From CACKLF01 sp002725175 (lineage in GTDB: Bacteria > Pseudomonadota > Alphaproteobacteria > Rhodobacterales > Rhodobacteraceae), in the NCBI GenBank assembly GCA_002725175.2, contig PBQX02000066.1, positions 1 to 47,637 on the forward strand: a stretch of 47,637 bases of DNA. The letters are read 5' to 3'. A program made the translations under genes and the position numbers. Every line of letters begins with the position of its first letter. The stretch's first letter is position 1. Positions 6,577 through 14,996 of the stretch are shown piece after piece. The notes below the pieces were generated by a model. The model made no database searches. It saw only the letters and a list, made by a program, of their open reading frames with translations, and was not told the origin of the DNA.

Positions 6577-8091
6577 TTATGCGCTCATTTTTGCAGAAAT
6601 CTTATTAGCACAAACATAATTTTCCAAACTAAAATCTTCTATGCTATATTCATTCCAATCTTTTTGTCGCCGCATGCTAACCTGTGTTCCGGTCCCATCA
6701 TCGAAGACAGAGGTTCTAGATGAACGAATATTAATTGTTGGTGAAGGATGAATATTATTTTTTAATTGTTTTTTAACTGCATCTACATGATTCTCATATA
6801 CGTGTGCATCACCAATACAATGAACGACACCACCAGGCGATAAACCCGTTCGTAATGCCATAATATGAAGTAATACCGAATAGCTAAACATATTAAAAGG
6901 TATTCCTAAAAACATGTCACCAGAACGTTGATAAAACTGAAGCCATAACTTTTCGGAATAATCAACATACCACTGTATTAATATATGACACGGTGGTAAT
7001 GCCATTTCATTTATTTGTGATGGATTCCATGCAGTCATAATAATCCTTCTTGAATAGGGGTCTTCTATTAGCATCTTCTCACACAATCGAAGCTGGTCTA
7101 TACCTTTATAATGACTTCTACTGCTAATGTATTTTTCACCCCAATGACGCCATTGAAATCCATATACTGGTCCCAAATCTCCTTCTGCTCGAGATGTCAA
7201 ACCTCTTGAATCCAAAAAATCGCGTGATGCATTCCCATCCCATATATGGACATTTTGTTCAACTAATGTTTTATTATCTGTATCTCCTGAAATAAACCAT
7301 AATAATTCTTTTATAACAGTTTTCCAAGCCATTTTTTTTGTAGTTAATAAAGGAACTAATCCGTTTGAACAATCATATTTAAGTTGAACACCAAACATAG
7401 AATGGGTATTTCCGTTTCTCGTGTGTCTTATTGGTAAATCTATTATTTCTTTTAAATAATCTAAATAATTCTTTTCATAATTGGGACTGGCGCTCCAAGG
7501 TATATACATACATGATAGTAAAGATTGTGTTAATTCATTTTCTGGATGTCTTTCTAGGCCTCCGACAGACCTTCTAGTAAACGTAATATAGTTTACTTTT
7601 TGTAATTCCGGTTTGTTCTTATTATAACAAGATACATTTGTTAAAACAGACTTATATTGACTTGATATACTATAATCATGAAATGGTAAATCAACATAAA
7701 CACCGTCTTTTGGTTCACTATCATCCTCATATTCTGTTAAATAAATCTTTTTAATTTTACGAATATATTTACTAGAAATTAAGGATTTTAATAAACTAGC
7801 TCCTCCAATAAAGCAAGGTTCTTCTACGGTGTTAAATACATTATCTAAAGTACTTGTCCGCGCATTACACATAAGACGCATGTAATAATTATTTGTTACA
7901 ACAACATTTAATCTATCAGGTAAAGGTCTTCTATCTCTAGGAAGGCTACACCAAGTATTAGAACCCATAACGACATTTCCAATCGTTTTTGTTAATTCAC
8001 TAAATCTCTTTAAATCAACTTGGCTTGAGAATGCTAAATCATTGTTAATACCCATTAAACCCTTCTTATTTAAAGAAATAATTATAGACAT
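6577..8091 (-). CDS. Bifunctional dihydrofolate reductase-thymidylate synthase
   Basis: 504 residues, the usual protist and plant fusion order. DHFR spans about 1-170: Asp26 in QVDLKRF fits the catalytic acid, GSNTW is the cofactor loop, and FIGGASL is the second glycine motif. Thymidylate synthase spans about 200-504: RHTRNG, PLLTTKK, ELLWFISGDT, DLGPVYGFQWRHWG, the nucleophile Cys368 in LPPCH, QRSGDMFLG and DAHVYENH. It makes dTMP and regenerates tetrahydrofolate for viral DNA synthesis. DHFR has Phe where a Trp usually follows the substrate loop (LAF for LPW). All thymidylate synthase catalytic residues seem present. Confidence 0.96.
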   Translation of the reverse strand: MSIIISLNKKGLMGINNDLAFSSQVDLKRFSELTKTIGNVVMGSNTWCSLPRDRRPLPDRLNVVVTNNYYMRLMCNARTSTLDNVFNTVEEPCFIGGASLLKSLISSKYIRKIKKIYLTEYEDDSEPKDGVYVDLPFHDYSISSQYKSVLTNVSCYNKNKPELQKVNYITFTRRSVGGLERHPENELTQSLLSCMYIPWSASPNYEKNYLDYLKEIIDLPIRHTRNGNTHSMFGVQLKYDCSNGLVPLLTTKKMAWKTVIKELLWFISGDTDNKTLVEQNVHIWDGNASRDFLDSRGLTSRAEGDLGPVYGFQWRHWGEKYISSRSHYKGIDQLRLCEKMLIEDPYSRRIIMTAWNPSQINEMALPPCHILIQWYVDYSEKLWLQFYQRSGDMFLGIPFNMFSYSVLLHIMALRTGLSPGGVVHCIGDAHVYENHVDAVKKQLKNNIHPSPTINIRSSRTSVFDDGTGTQVSMRRQKDWNEYSIEDFSLENYVCANKISAKMSA

Positions 8092-8134
8092 ACTTAGACT
8101 ATAATTAAAGACTTTACCTTATATTTAGGCCCTT

Positions 8135-8181
8135 ATGGTTGGCTGGCGATGGCCTGGGTCGCCGCGTCGCGCCGGTCTTGG
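8135..8181. other. Intergenic GC-rich islet
   Basis: About 47 bases rich in G, C and CpG lie in the spacer between DHFR-TS and the methyltransferase, where flanks are strongly AT-rich. It can form a stem GGCGA/TCGCC (8145-8149 with 8159-8163). The 12-mer TGGGTCGCCGCG (8155-8166) occurs again on the minus strand in the islet at 9745-9756. It lies before the first ATG of the methyltransferase, so it is probably not translated. Confidence 0.55.
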
Positions 8182-8204
8182 CTAATAAATATAAAATAAT
8201 AAGA

Positions 8205-9473
8205 ATGGAAATAGTAAATCCCAAAAAAGTTATAAAATATATTGACTTGTGTTCTGGTATAGGTGGGTTCAGAATTGCAATTAATAATATGTCTCATATT
8301 TGTGACGCAAAATGTGTATTATCATGTGATATCAAACAATCGGCAATTGATACATATAATTTAAATTTTAATGAACAAAATGAGAAAACGAATATCTATG
8401 ATTTGAAAGCAGAAGAAATAGAAAATTTTGATTTATTATGTGCCGGATTTTGCTGCCAGCCGTTTAGCACTGCCGGAAACAAGAAAGGGTTTTCTGATGA
8501 TAGAGGGGGAATAATATTTAAAATAATTGAATTATGTAAATATCATAGACCAAAATATGTGTTTTTAGAAAATGTATTCAATTTAATAACAATAAATAAC
8601 GGAGAGTGTATTGATAGAATTACTACACTATTCGAAGAGTTGGGTTATTTTGTTAATTATAAAAAACTCAATTCTAAAGATTTTGGATTACCACAAGATA
8701 GACAAAGAGTATATATTGTATGTTGTTTAGATAAAAAGATATGTTTTGACAATTGTGTTCCACAATTGCCTAGATTAAAGATTAAGGACATAATTGACTA
8801 TACTGATAGGAATAGTAAAATAGATAAATCATTTACAGATAAATTATTAGAATTACACAAAAAAAAACATATTTTTGGGTGTAAAATTGGTGACAAACGC
8901 GGTGGTGATTCTAATATACATTCATGGGATTTGTCGTATTCGGGACAAATAAATCAAGATGAAACAAGATTAATGAATCAAATTCTTCTAGAAAGAAGAA
9001 AGAAACATTGGGCTGATGCTAAAGATATAGATTGGATGGATGGAATGCCATTAACAACAAGTGAAATAGAAACATTTAATCATTCACAAAATTTACAACA
9101 AATGCTTGATAATCTAGTATTGTTGAAGTATTTAAGATTGGAAAAATGTAAGGAAATTGTTAACGGTAAAAGAGAATATAAAGAGGATAGTGAAGAGGGT
9201 TATAATATTTGTAAAGGCAAACTATCTTTTCCAATAAGTAAAATTTTAGATCCTGAAGATGTGGCTCCAACTTTAACTGCGACAGATTCTAGCAAATTGG
9301 CTTTAATAATTGATGAGAATACAATTAGACAGATTAATAGAAAAGAAATTAAAAAAATTTGTGGATTTCCAGATACTTTTGAAATACCTGATAATGTTAA
9401 CTACTTTGATTTATTTGGAAATATGGCAACGCCACCCGTTTTAGAAGCAATACTTCGCGTTATGTTAGTTTAG
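8205..9473 (+). CDS. C5-cytosine DNA methyltransferase
   Basis: 422 residues from the ATG at 8205; an upstream in-frame extension has only a TTG start and runs through a GC-rich islet. Motif I is YIDLCSGIGGFRIA. Motif IV is AGFCCQPFSTAG with catalytic Cys84. Motif VI is FLENV, motif VIII QDRQRVYIV. Motifs IX and X are at the C-terminus (RQINRKEIKKICGFPDTF, FGNMATPP). It transfers a methyl group from S-adenosylmethionine to cytosine in DNA. The normal Pro before the catalytic Cys is Cys here (FCCQ, not FPCQ). No partner restriction enzyme is adjacent, so protection of viral DNA or an orphan role is possible. The end overlaps the next gene by 4 bases (TTAG). Confidence 0.94.
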   Translation: MEIVNPKKVIKYIDLCSGIGGFRIAINNMSHICDAKCVLSCDIKQSAIDTYNLNFNEQNEKTNIYDLKAEEIENFDLLCAGFCCQPFSTAGNKKGFSDDRGGIIFKIIELCKYHRPKYVFLENVFNLITINNGECIDRITTLFEELGYFVNYKKLNSKDFGLPQDRQRVYIVCCLDKKICFDNCVPQLPRLKIKDIIDYTDRNSKIDKSFTDKLLELHKKKHIFGCKIGDKRGGDSNIHSWDLSYSGQINQDETRLMNQILLERRKKHWADAKDIDWMDGMPLTTSEIETFNHSQNLQQMLDNLVLLKYLRLEKCKEIVNGKREYKEDSEEGYNICKGKLSFPISKILDPEDVAPTLTATDSSKLALIIDENTIRQINRKEIKKICGFPDTFEIPDNVNYFDLFGNMATPPVLEAILRVMLV

Positions 9474-10129
9474 TGATTTGACCCGAATCCATGATTCCCA
9501 TCATAATAACATAGTGCTTCATTAACATAGACAGAATTTGTATATTCCAGACATTTTTTCCATGCTTCATAATCTTGTCCGCGACGGTCATGTGGAACTT
9601 TACCAGCTTTAATCAATATGTCTTTTTCTACAACTACAGAACTATTTGTGAACCAGTTATGTTTTTTAATGTGGTCTAATGTCCATATTTTTGATTTATT
9701 TCCAATAAGTTTCTCATTATATTTATGAGAAGGGTTATACAGCCCGCGGCGACCCACTACAGTTTCTGTAGAAGACATTTTACAACCGGTTGACATCATT
9801 GCATTGATTTGTAATTCAAGTTTATTTGGTAACCAAGTATCATCATCATCACAAAAAGCTATATATTTACCAGATGCTTTTTCAATACCAATGTTTCTAA
9901 CATATCCGACACATCCATAACCAAATATTTTTTTGCTGTTTTCCGGTAAATGTATTATTATTACTCCTTCATTTTCCCAATTATGTGTATAATATTCTTT
10001 TTCGGTAGAACAGTCATTAATAATTATAATTTCAAAATTAGAATAACTTTGCTTTTTTATAAATTGTAAATTGTGTATTAAGAATTTAAATCTATTATAA
10101 GTTGGTATAATAACACTAACTCTCTCCAT
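9470..10129 (-). CDS. Family 2 glycosyltransferase
   Basis: About 219 residues from the ATG at 10129; the longer frame to 10186 has no ATG. It starts with VSVIIPTYNRFKFL, the nucleotide-binding strand of GT-A enzymes, followed by IIINDCSTE, the acceptor-side RNIGIEKASGKYIAFCDDDDTW (the Asp cluster binds metal and sugar nucleotide) and a C-terminal GQDYEAWKKCL. It should transfer a sugar from a nucleotide donor to a glycan, probably for virion glycosylation. A GC-rich islet (9743-9760) encodes GRRG in a loop. Sugar specificity cannot be told. Confidence 0.9.
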   Translation of the reverse strand: MERVSVIIPTYNRFKFLIHNLQFIKKQSYSNFEIIIINDCSTEKEYYTHNWENEGVIIIHLPENSKKIFGYGCVGYVRNIGIEKASGKYIAFCDDDDTWLPNKLELQINAMMSTGCKMSSTETVVGRRGLYNPSHKYNEKLIGNKSKIWTLDHIKKHNWFTNSSVVVEKDILIKAGKVPHDRRGQDYEAWKKCLEYTNSVYVNEALCYYDGNHGFGSNH

Positions 10130-10226
10130 ACTGAGTTGTAATGATTTATACAATATCACAAATTTAATTAAACGCAGAGGAGACACTTGCGCCGAAGACG
10201 CAATATATTATTAAGATATTATTGTA

Positions 10227-10652
10227 ATGTTTAATCTACCCAATGAAATTCAATTAAAAATATACGAATATGACTCAACTTATAGAGACATATTTCAAAT
10301 AGTTTTATTTGACTTAATGCCAGTTGCATCAGTTAATAGAATGAACCATGTTTGGAAAATATGGAATGCTTCTGGAAGGGCGCGACACGGCTCACGCTCA
10401 TCTCTTTCTATGATGTCTTATTTGATTAATGAAACAGTACCGGATTCTGATTTAATTGTTAGTAATTTATCAAGATGTAACTGTTGCTATAAACATTCTA
10501 ATAGACGACCCTTACATTTATATGATCGAACGTGGATAGATTTTGGATTATCAAATCCAATTGAATTTTGTGATTACAACACGAAATGCACATGTATTTG
10601 CAGGCATTCATCACGATGGTTATGTAGGACATTCAATCAATATTTTCAGTAA
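10227..10652 (+). CDS. Small protein with F-box-like start and Cys pairs
   Basis: 141 residues. It begins MFNLPNEIQLKIYEYDSTYR, a short F-box-like pattern (LPxExxxxIxEYD). The C-terminal half has RCNCC, CTCIC and other Cys/His residues that could bind zinc. The protein at 46022-46429 has the same layout (MFFSLPLDVQKHINEFDDDFR, then a Cys pair), so the two form a small family. A GC-rich islet (10377-10402) encodes GRARHGSRS in the middle. A role in ubiquitin ligase recruitment would fit an F-box but is not shown. Confidence 0.7.
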   Translation: MFNLPNEIQLKIYEYDSTYRDIFQIVLFDLMPVASVNRMNHVWKIWNASGRARHGSRSSLSMMSYLINETVPDSDLIVSNLSRCNCCYKHSNRRPLHLYDRTWIDFGLSNPIEFCDYNTKCTCICRHSSRWLCRTFNQYFQ

Positions 10653-10680
10653 TCAAAAATAAATATGTAGATATAAAGTA

Positions 10681-12276
10681 ATGGTATTAGGTTTAGAACC
10701 AATTAGTCTGGTAGAAATGGATACAGACAAATGGTTATCTGGTAAAGATTCAAATAATATTGTATTATATTTACAAAATAAATCATCAAAAATAGAAACA
10801 TTTCTCATAAAAAGAAATTATTTAACATCAAATTTAACCCCAAATAATAGATATTATGAATGTGTATATTCTGAAAATAAGCAATTAATGATAAAAGATA
10901 CTTCTCAGAAAGAATATTACAATATTGGTTACTTTTTTGGAAAAGTGTTTTTAATTACAAAACAAATGCATAAAAAGATACTTAATAATGATAAGACAAA
11001 TGAATTCTTGATAGTTGAAAATGAAAATTCATCAAAATTTATAAGTAAAAATACTCTAGATGAAAGTCAAATAAAATTGATATACATGAATCTAAAATTT
11101 AACAGTATTGATAATACAAATTTTGCGCATGGTGCAATTGATTTATATTTTGAAAAGAAAATGGCTGTTGCATTATATAACTATTCATATAGATGGGATT
11201 CTCCTATTAATAAATATTTAATACAAGGAAATAGTTATTTTGATTCAAAGTATTTTCAAAACTACAAACATCGATACACTAAGCTATATGGTTCTAATAG
11301 CGCTGACCCAGTATATAATATAAAAGAGTGTATATCACGATTAGATAGTTTATTTTTAGAATCAGTTGATTTAACTGAGAAAAAAGGAACAAAATTATAC
11401 AGAGGAATGAGAATAGAATATCCAGGACTAAAAAAACCAGGAGACAAAATTATTGTTAAAAATTATTCATCATCCTCAAAACAATTGTCTGTTGCGAAAC
11501 GTTTCTGGAAAAAAGGAGAAAAATGTTGCCTATATAGATTGCACATTGATAGAGGAATTCCGCATATTGATATGAAAACAACTTCCTGTTATAAAGGAGA
11601 AAAAGAAATATTATTGCCAAGAAATCTTGTATTTGAATATTTAACAGATACATACGATAATGATGGTGTTAAAATTAGAGAAATTCGTGTATCTATATCT
11701 TCACCAGAACAATTTAAAAGATATAACAGTTGTAAAAAATTAAAGACTGCAACACTAAAAACAGTAACTAAAAAATTTAAAAAATTGATTGAATCGGGTT
11801 CTCCAAAAGAAGAACTTGCTACTTATGAACAATTGAACCAATTAAAAGTAAAACAATTAAAACAATTAGCTGTGAACGTCGGCGCAAACATCGAATTTGC
11901 TATAGAAAAATCAGATATTATATCAAATCTAAGAGGAAAAGTATATGAAAAAACACTAAAAATGTTTGAAGAACCAAAATCAGAACCAAAATCAGAACCA
12001 AAATCAGAACCGTCTATAAATAAATGTAACAACAGAAATCCAGCACCACCATGTAAACCAGGAAAATACGCGAAAACGCGTAAATTATCCAATGGTAAAA
12101 CTGAAAAATGCTGCTATGTAATTAAGAAAAAGAAAACAAAAAAATGTACTAATAGAAATCCGGCACCACCATGTAAAAATGGTAAAATAATAGGAAATAG
12201 AAAATTATCAAACGGCAAAACTGAAAAATGTTGTTATAATCCTAATTATTTAAAATATATTAAGAAGAATAATTAA
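10681..12276 (+). CDS. ADP-ribosyltransferase (R-S-E type) fused to SAP-like and Cys-rich repeats
   Basis: 531 residues. Residues 235-345 carry the three motifs of arginine-directed ADP-ribosyltransferases: LYRGMR (Arg241), a Ser run SSSS (263-266) before AKRFW, and GEKEILLP with Glu307-x-Glu309. This is the pattern of the ADP-ribosyl exotoxin fold, which moves ADP-ribose from NAD+ onto a target protein. Residues 380-422 resemble a SAP/Rho-N helix pair (LKVKQLKQLAVNVGA). An EPKS repeat follows, then two copies of a Cys-rich unit (NRNPAPPCK...LSNGKTEKCCY) from about 450 to 527. The N-terminal 230 residues are not recognised. No signal peptide is seen, so it may act inside the infected cell or be packaged. 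The target is unknown. Confidence 0.8.
   Translation: MVLGLEPISLVEMDTDKWLSGKDSNNIVLYLQNKSSKIETFLIKRNYLTSNLTPNNRYYECVYSENKQLMIKDTSQKEYYNIGYFFGKVFLITKQMHKKILNNDKTNEFLIVENENSSKFISKNTLDESQIKLIYMNLKFNSIDNTNFAHGAIDLYFEKKMAVALYNYSYRWDSPINKYLIQGNSYFDSKYFQNYKHRYTKLYGSNSADPVYNIKECISRLDSLFLESVDLTEKKGTKLYRGMRIEYPGLKKPGDKIIVKNYSSSSKQLSVAKRFWKKGEKCCLYRLHIDRGIPHIDMKTTSCYKGEKEILLPRNLVFEYLTDTYDNDGVKIREIRVSISSPEQFKRYNSCKKLKTATLKTVTKKFKKLIESGSPKEELATYEQLNQLKVKQLKQLAVNVGANIEFAIEKSDIISNLRGKVYEKTLKMFEEPKSEPKSEPKSEPSINKCNNRNPAPPCKPGKYAKTRKLSNGKTEKCCYVIKKKKTKKCTNRNPAPPCKNGKIIGNRKLSNGKTEKCCYNPNYLKYIKKNN
11971..12006 (+). repeat. Three tandem 12-base units coding EPKS
   Basis: Three perfect copies of GAACCAAAATCA in frame give an EPKS-EPKS-EPKS linker between the SAP-like and Cys-rich parts of the ADP-ribosyltransferase. 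Copy number could vary between strains. Confidence 0.85.
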
Positions 12277-12289
12277 TTATTTATTAATT
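12271..12289 (+). terminator. 7-bp AT hairpin over the stop codon
   Basis: AATTAAT and ATTAATT are separated by 5 bases and cover the stop codon of the ADP-ribosyltransferase gene. It is weak, but its place matches the other stop-spanning hairpins in the window. Confidence 0.4.
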
Positions 12290-12293
12290 GCTT

Positions 12294-12992
12294 ATGAGTT
12301 GTGATTATGATATGTTTGGTTTAGATAAAGAATCATCTACTTTGAATGATGCAAAGAAAGCATATTATAACCTTGCTTTATTGGTTCATCCTGACAGAAA
12401 TGCATGTATTAACAAAGAAACTGCAAAATTAGAAATGAAAGCAGTAACAAATATGTATAATAATATAAAAAAAGAGTTAGAATCACGTGATTTGAATAAT
12501 AAATATAAGGAATGTTCTAATTTGGATGATATTCGAGAAAAGGAAATTGAAGAAATTGATAAGTTTAACAATGAAATGCCTAGTTTTATGGATATATATT
12601 TAGAAACACATGAGGATATGAAAAAATTTCACAAATCTTTTGAAAACAATATAGGTCAAACTCAAGATGATTATGTACTTAATTCTTCCGTTGGATATGA
12701 AACTATTACATCAGAATACGCAGGAAAGTGTTTTGATAATGTAACATATAGTCCATTGATAAATGATGACTCACATATTGTTCATTTTACGAAACCAAAT
12801 TCTGAAATAGTAAGTATTGATAAATTAGGAACAACACATAAGCAGGATGGTTTCGATTATAGAGAGGCGTATGGATGTCCTGAATTCTTAGAAGATAGGA
12901 TACCTCCGGACAGTGTAAAAAAATATAAAAGTTTAGAAGATTTGGAATTAGCATTCGAGAAAAAATGTAAGGAAATGGAATCATTGCCGTGA
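12294..12992 (+). CDS. J-domain (DnaJ-like) protein
   Basis: 232 residues from the ATG at 12294. The first 65 residues are a J domain: DYDMFGLD, an AKKAYYNLALLVHPDRN helix with the essential HPD, and a long third helix. J domains bind Hsp70 and stimulate its ATPase. The rest is acidic and Glu/Asp/Lys-rich, with no zinc-finger or C-terminal client domain of classical DnaJ, so this is a class III type. It could recruit host Hsp70 to virion assembly or replication. It lies 17 bases after the ADP-ribosyltransferase gene on the same strand. Confidence 0.88.
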   Translation: MSCDYDMFGLDKESSTLNDAKKAYYNLALLVHPDRNACINKETAKLEMKAVTNMYNNIKKELESRDLNNKYKECSNLDDIREKEIEEIDKFNNEMPSFMDIYLETHEDMKKFHKSFENNIGQTQDDYVLNSSVGYETITSEYAGKCFDNVTYSPLINDDSHIVHFTKPNSEIVSIDKLGTTHKQDGFDYREAYGCPEFLEDRIPPDSVKKYKSLEDLELAFEKKCKEMESLP

Positions 12993-12997
12993 TAATA

Positions 12998-13057
12998 AAA
13001 AAATTGTATTTGGTTTTTGATTTTTTTGATTTTTATTTGGTTTTTGAATTTTTTTTG
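12998..13057 (-). repeat. A-rich CCAAAT motif in the 3' flank of the 13091-13963 gene
   Basis: Read on the minus strand, two copies of CAAAAACCAAATA lie 35-90 bases after the stop at 13091, separated by TCAAAAAAATC. It matches the motifs at 1150-1304 and 6531-6576. The GC-rich bases GCGGCGGCGATAG (13064-13076) separate it from the stop. Confidence 0.6.
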
Positions 13058-13090
13058 CGTTTTGCGGCGGCGATAGACCATGAATGGGAA

Positions 13091-13963
13091 TTAATATAGA
13101 TTGGGAAGTACACAGGTTTCACCGTCCCAATCTAAACACTTATAAGTTTCCCCATCTATTTCTTTTTCATAGATTAGTTTGTAAATATCAGGACCATACC
13201 ACCACACATTGTTTTGTCTATTGGGAAATTGATCAATATGCTTCTCCGTTTCTTTATCTTTTCCGTATGAGTACAGTTTTTTGAAATTATTTTTTTTGTT
13301 TTGATGGAATAATTCGGGGCAGAAGAACATCATATCTTCATTCTTGTATTTCCTCTCTTTACCATGCTTCTCATAAAATTGCCGAGATGCAGGATTCTGC
13401 TCTTGAATCATTGTCCTACACGATGCAGAAAGATCATAGTAAGTTGCTAATGGTCCACGATGCCAAGGATTCGTGTTTTCTGTTAACCTTATCGCCTCAT
13501 TTACTACATTTCTAGAACTACCGATCATGTACACGTGTATTTCCACTCCAGTCACCGGATTTGTCTGTGTTCTTTGCTCTGCATTGGATGTTACATTCTC
13601 AGCTGCTCTTTCTACAAGAGACATCATCATCCGCGGCTTTTCCTCTTTGATAGCTTTTTCCACAAGCGTCTTTTTTTCCGTAATAGGAACAACGACCTCT
13701 TGAACAAATTTCATGGCGGCCTCTTCCGCTTTTTCTCGTGCGCGGCCTTCCGTGGCCTCCCTGTAGCGGTGAACCACCCGTACAAGCCAAGTTCTATGAA
13801 CTCGCAATACATCCCTGCAAAGCGGATTATTCTCAAGTTCATCTGATTTAAATTGTTTAATCATTTGGTAAAGATCTGTAAGCGTCCACAGGGCCGCCCT
13901 GAGATACGGGTATGAACTAAGTATCACCACATGTAGCTGCCGCGACGGTGCTATTGAAGCCAT
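13091..13963 (-). CDS. Unrecognised protein with the shared promoter-like element
   Basis: 290 residues, mixed helical in the first 150 (an Arg/Glu-rich stretch around 65-120), then a more globular part with many aromatic residues (NVWWYGPDIYKLIY) and a C-terminus with two Cys. No signal peptide, membrane segment or known motif is seen. The gene is richer in G+C than most of the window, and its 5' and 3' flanks match those of the two Lys-rich protein genes. It may be a structural or strongly expressed protein; that is inference only. Confidence 0.75.
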   Translation of the reverse strand: MASIAPSRQLHVVILSSYPYLRAALWTLTDLYQMIKQFKSDELENNPLCRDVLRVHRTWLVRVVHRYREATEGRAREKAEEAAMKFVQEVVVPITEKKTLVEKAIKEEKPRMMMSLVERAAENVTSNAEQRTQTNPVTGVEIHVYMIGSSRNVVNEAIRLTENTNPWHRGPLATYYDLSASCRTMIQEQNPASRQFYEKHGKERKYKNEDMMFFCPELFHQNKKNNFKKLYSYGKDKETEKHIDQFPNRQNNVWWYGPDIYKLIYEKEIDGETYKCLDWDGETCVLPNLY

Positions 13964-14010
13964 TATTGTGGTTGATTTTGATTCATAGGGACTATTTGCC
14001 TACTTCAATG

Positions 14011-14039
14011 TTAGAACTTTATTCATGTCATTTTTTTGC
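14011..14039 (-). promoter_or_regulatory. Shared promoter-like element, copy 3
   Basis: On the minus strand GCAAAAAAATGACATG is followed 8 bases later by GTTCTAA, about 48-76 bases before the start at 13963. Sequence and distance match the copies at 2194-2223 and 5881-5909. Confidence 0.6.
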
Positions 14040-14082
14040 TAGCCATTCCAGAGGCACATTTGTTGCAGCTGGATATGGCTAG
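14039..14082. other. 13-bp hairpin in a divergent spacer
   Basis: CTAGCCATTCCAG pairs with CTGGA-T-ATGGCTAG with one bulged base; the loop of 17 bases could pair further (GCA/TGC). It lies between two divergent genes, so it is not at either 3' end, and it touches the upstream edge of the shared promoter-like element. It could be a boundary, operator or small structured RNA. Confidence 0.55.
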
Positions 14083-14134
14083 TAAAAAAATCTATGTTTT
14101 TGCAATACTTTTTAAAAAAAAGTATATATAAGTA

Positions 14135-14944
14135 ATGAAGTACTTGGGTGGTAAACATCAGATTGGAGAAAAAATATCTAATTTTATAGTTAAAGATTCA
14201 AAGAAAACAACATTTGACACTTATTTGGAACCTTTCTGTGGTTCATTGGGAGTATTTAAACATATGACAAATAAAGGATTCAAAAAATGTATTGCATCTG
14301 ATATTCAACCAGACATAATTAAGCTATGGAATGAAGTTAAAATGGAAAAACTCAAAATTCCTTCAAAAATATCAGAAAAAAAATATCATGAGTACAAAAA
14401 ATTAAAATCACCAAATTCGCTAAAAGCAATTGCAGGATTTGGTTTAAGTTATGGTGGGAAATATTTTTCAGGATATTCTCAAAACGCTGTGGGTAATAGT
14501 AACAGAAATTTTTTGAGTGAATTTAAAAATTCTATCGAGTCAATTCGCCCTCTTATAAAAAACGCAGAATTTTATAATAAATCATATAAAGATTGGAATC
14601 CAAAAAAAATGGTAATCTACTGCGATCCTCCTTATAAAAATACTGAAAAATATGGAGCTGTTGCCGATTTTGATCATTCAGAATTTTGGGATATAATGCG
14701 AGATTGGAGTAGATATAATGCTGTGTATATATCTGAAGAAACTGCTCCTAAAGATTTTGTATCTGTCTGGTCTATAAAAAAAAGAAGAACATTAGATAGT
14801 AATAACAGATTTTATAGAATAGAAAAATTATTTGTTTATAATCCAATAAAATCTAAAACTAGAAAACAGAAAACATTATATTCAAAAAATCCTAAAACCA
14901 AAAGGCGTCGCATACACGCGGGATTGGCAGCACACAGAAGCTAA
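14135..14944 (+). CDS. N6-adenine DNA methyltransferase (Dam/D12 class)
   Basis: 269 residues. It has the D12-class layout: MKYLGGKHQIG at the start, the S-adenosylmethionine-binding EPFCGSLGVF near 32, SDIQPDII, then the catalytic DPPY at 164-167 followed by YKNTEKYG. The family methylates the amino group of adenine in a short DNA target. The C-terminus ends in a basic tail (KSKTRKQKT...KTKRRRIHAGLAAHRS), partly from a GC-rich islet (14903-14932). No restriction gene is adjacent. With the C5 enzyme at 8205-9473 the virus has two methylation types. Confidence 0.93.
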   Translation: MKYLGGKHQIGEKISNFIVKDSKKTTFDTYLEPFCGSLGVFKHMTNKGFKKCIASDIQPDIIKLWNEVKMEKLKIPSKISEKKYHEYKKLKSPNSLKAIAGFGLSYGGKYFSGYSQNAVGNSNRNFLSEFKNSIESIRPLIKNAEFYNKSYKDWNPKKMVIYCDPPYKNTEKYGAVADFDHSEFWDIMRDWSRYNAVYISEETAPKDFVSVWSIKKRRTLDSNNRFYRIEKLFVYNPIKSKTRKQKTLYSKNPKTKRRRIHAGLAAHRS

Positions 14945-14952
14945 AACGCTTC
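14937..14952 (+). terminator. Short hairpin over the stop codon
   Basis: GAAGC, a 6-base loop and GCTTC cover the stop codon of the adenine methyltransferase. The stem is only 5 bp, so this is a weak call supported by its position. Confidence 0.35.
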
Positions 14953-14996
14953 ACTATACAATCTATCATTTTAAATAAATTATATATTTAATTATC

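Noticed and set aside
6577..8091. Intein in DHFR-TS
   Set aside because: The length is normal for the fusion and there are no intein splice motifs.
8139..8204. N-terminal extension of the cytosine methyltransferase (AGDGLGRRVAPVL)
   Set aside because: It has only a TTG start, is coded by a GC-rich islet and adds residues not typical of the family; the ATG at 8205 fits.
10130..10186. N-terminal extension of the GT2 enzyme
   Set aside because: There is no ATG in the extension, and the family start VSVIIPTYN follows the ATG at 10129 directly.
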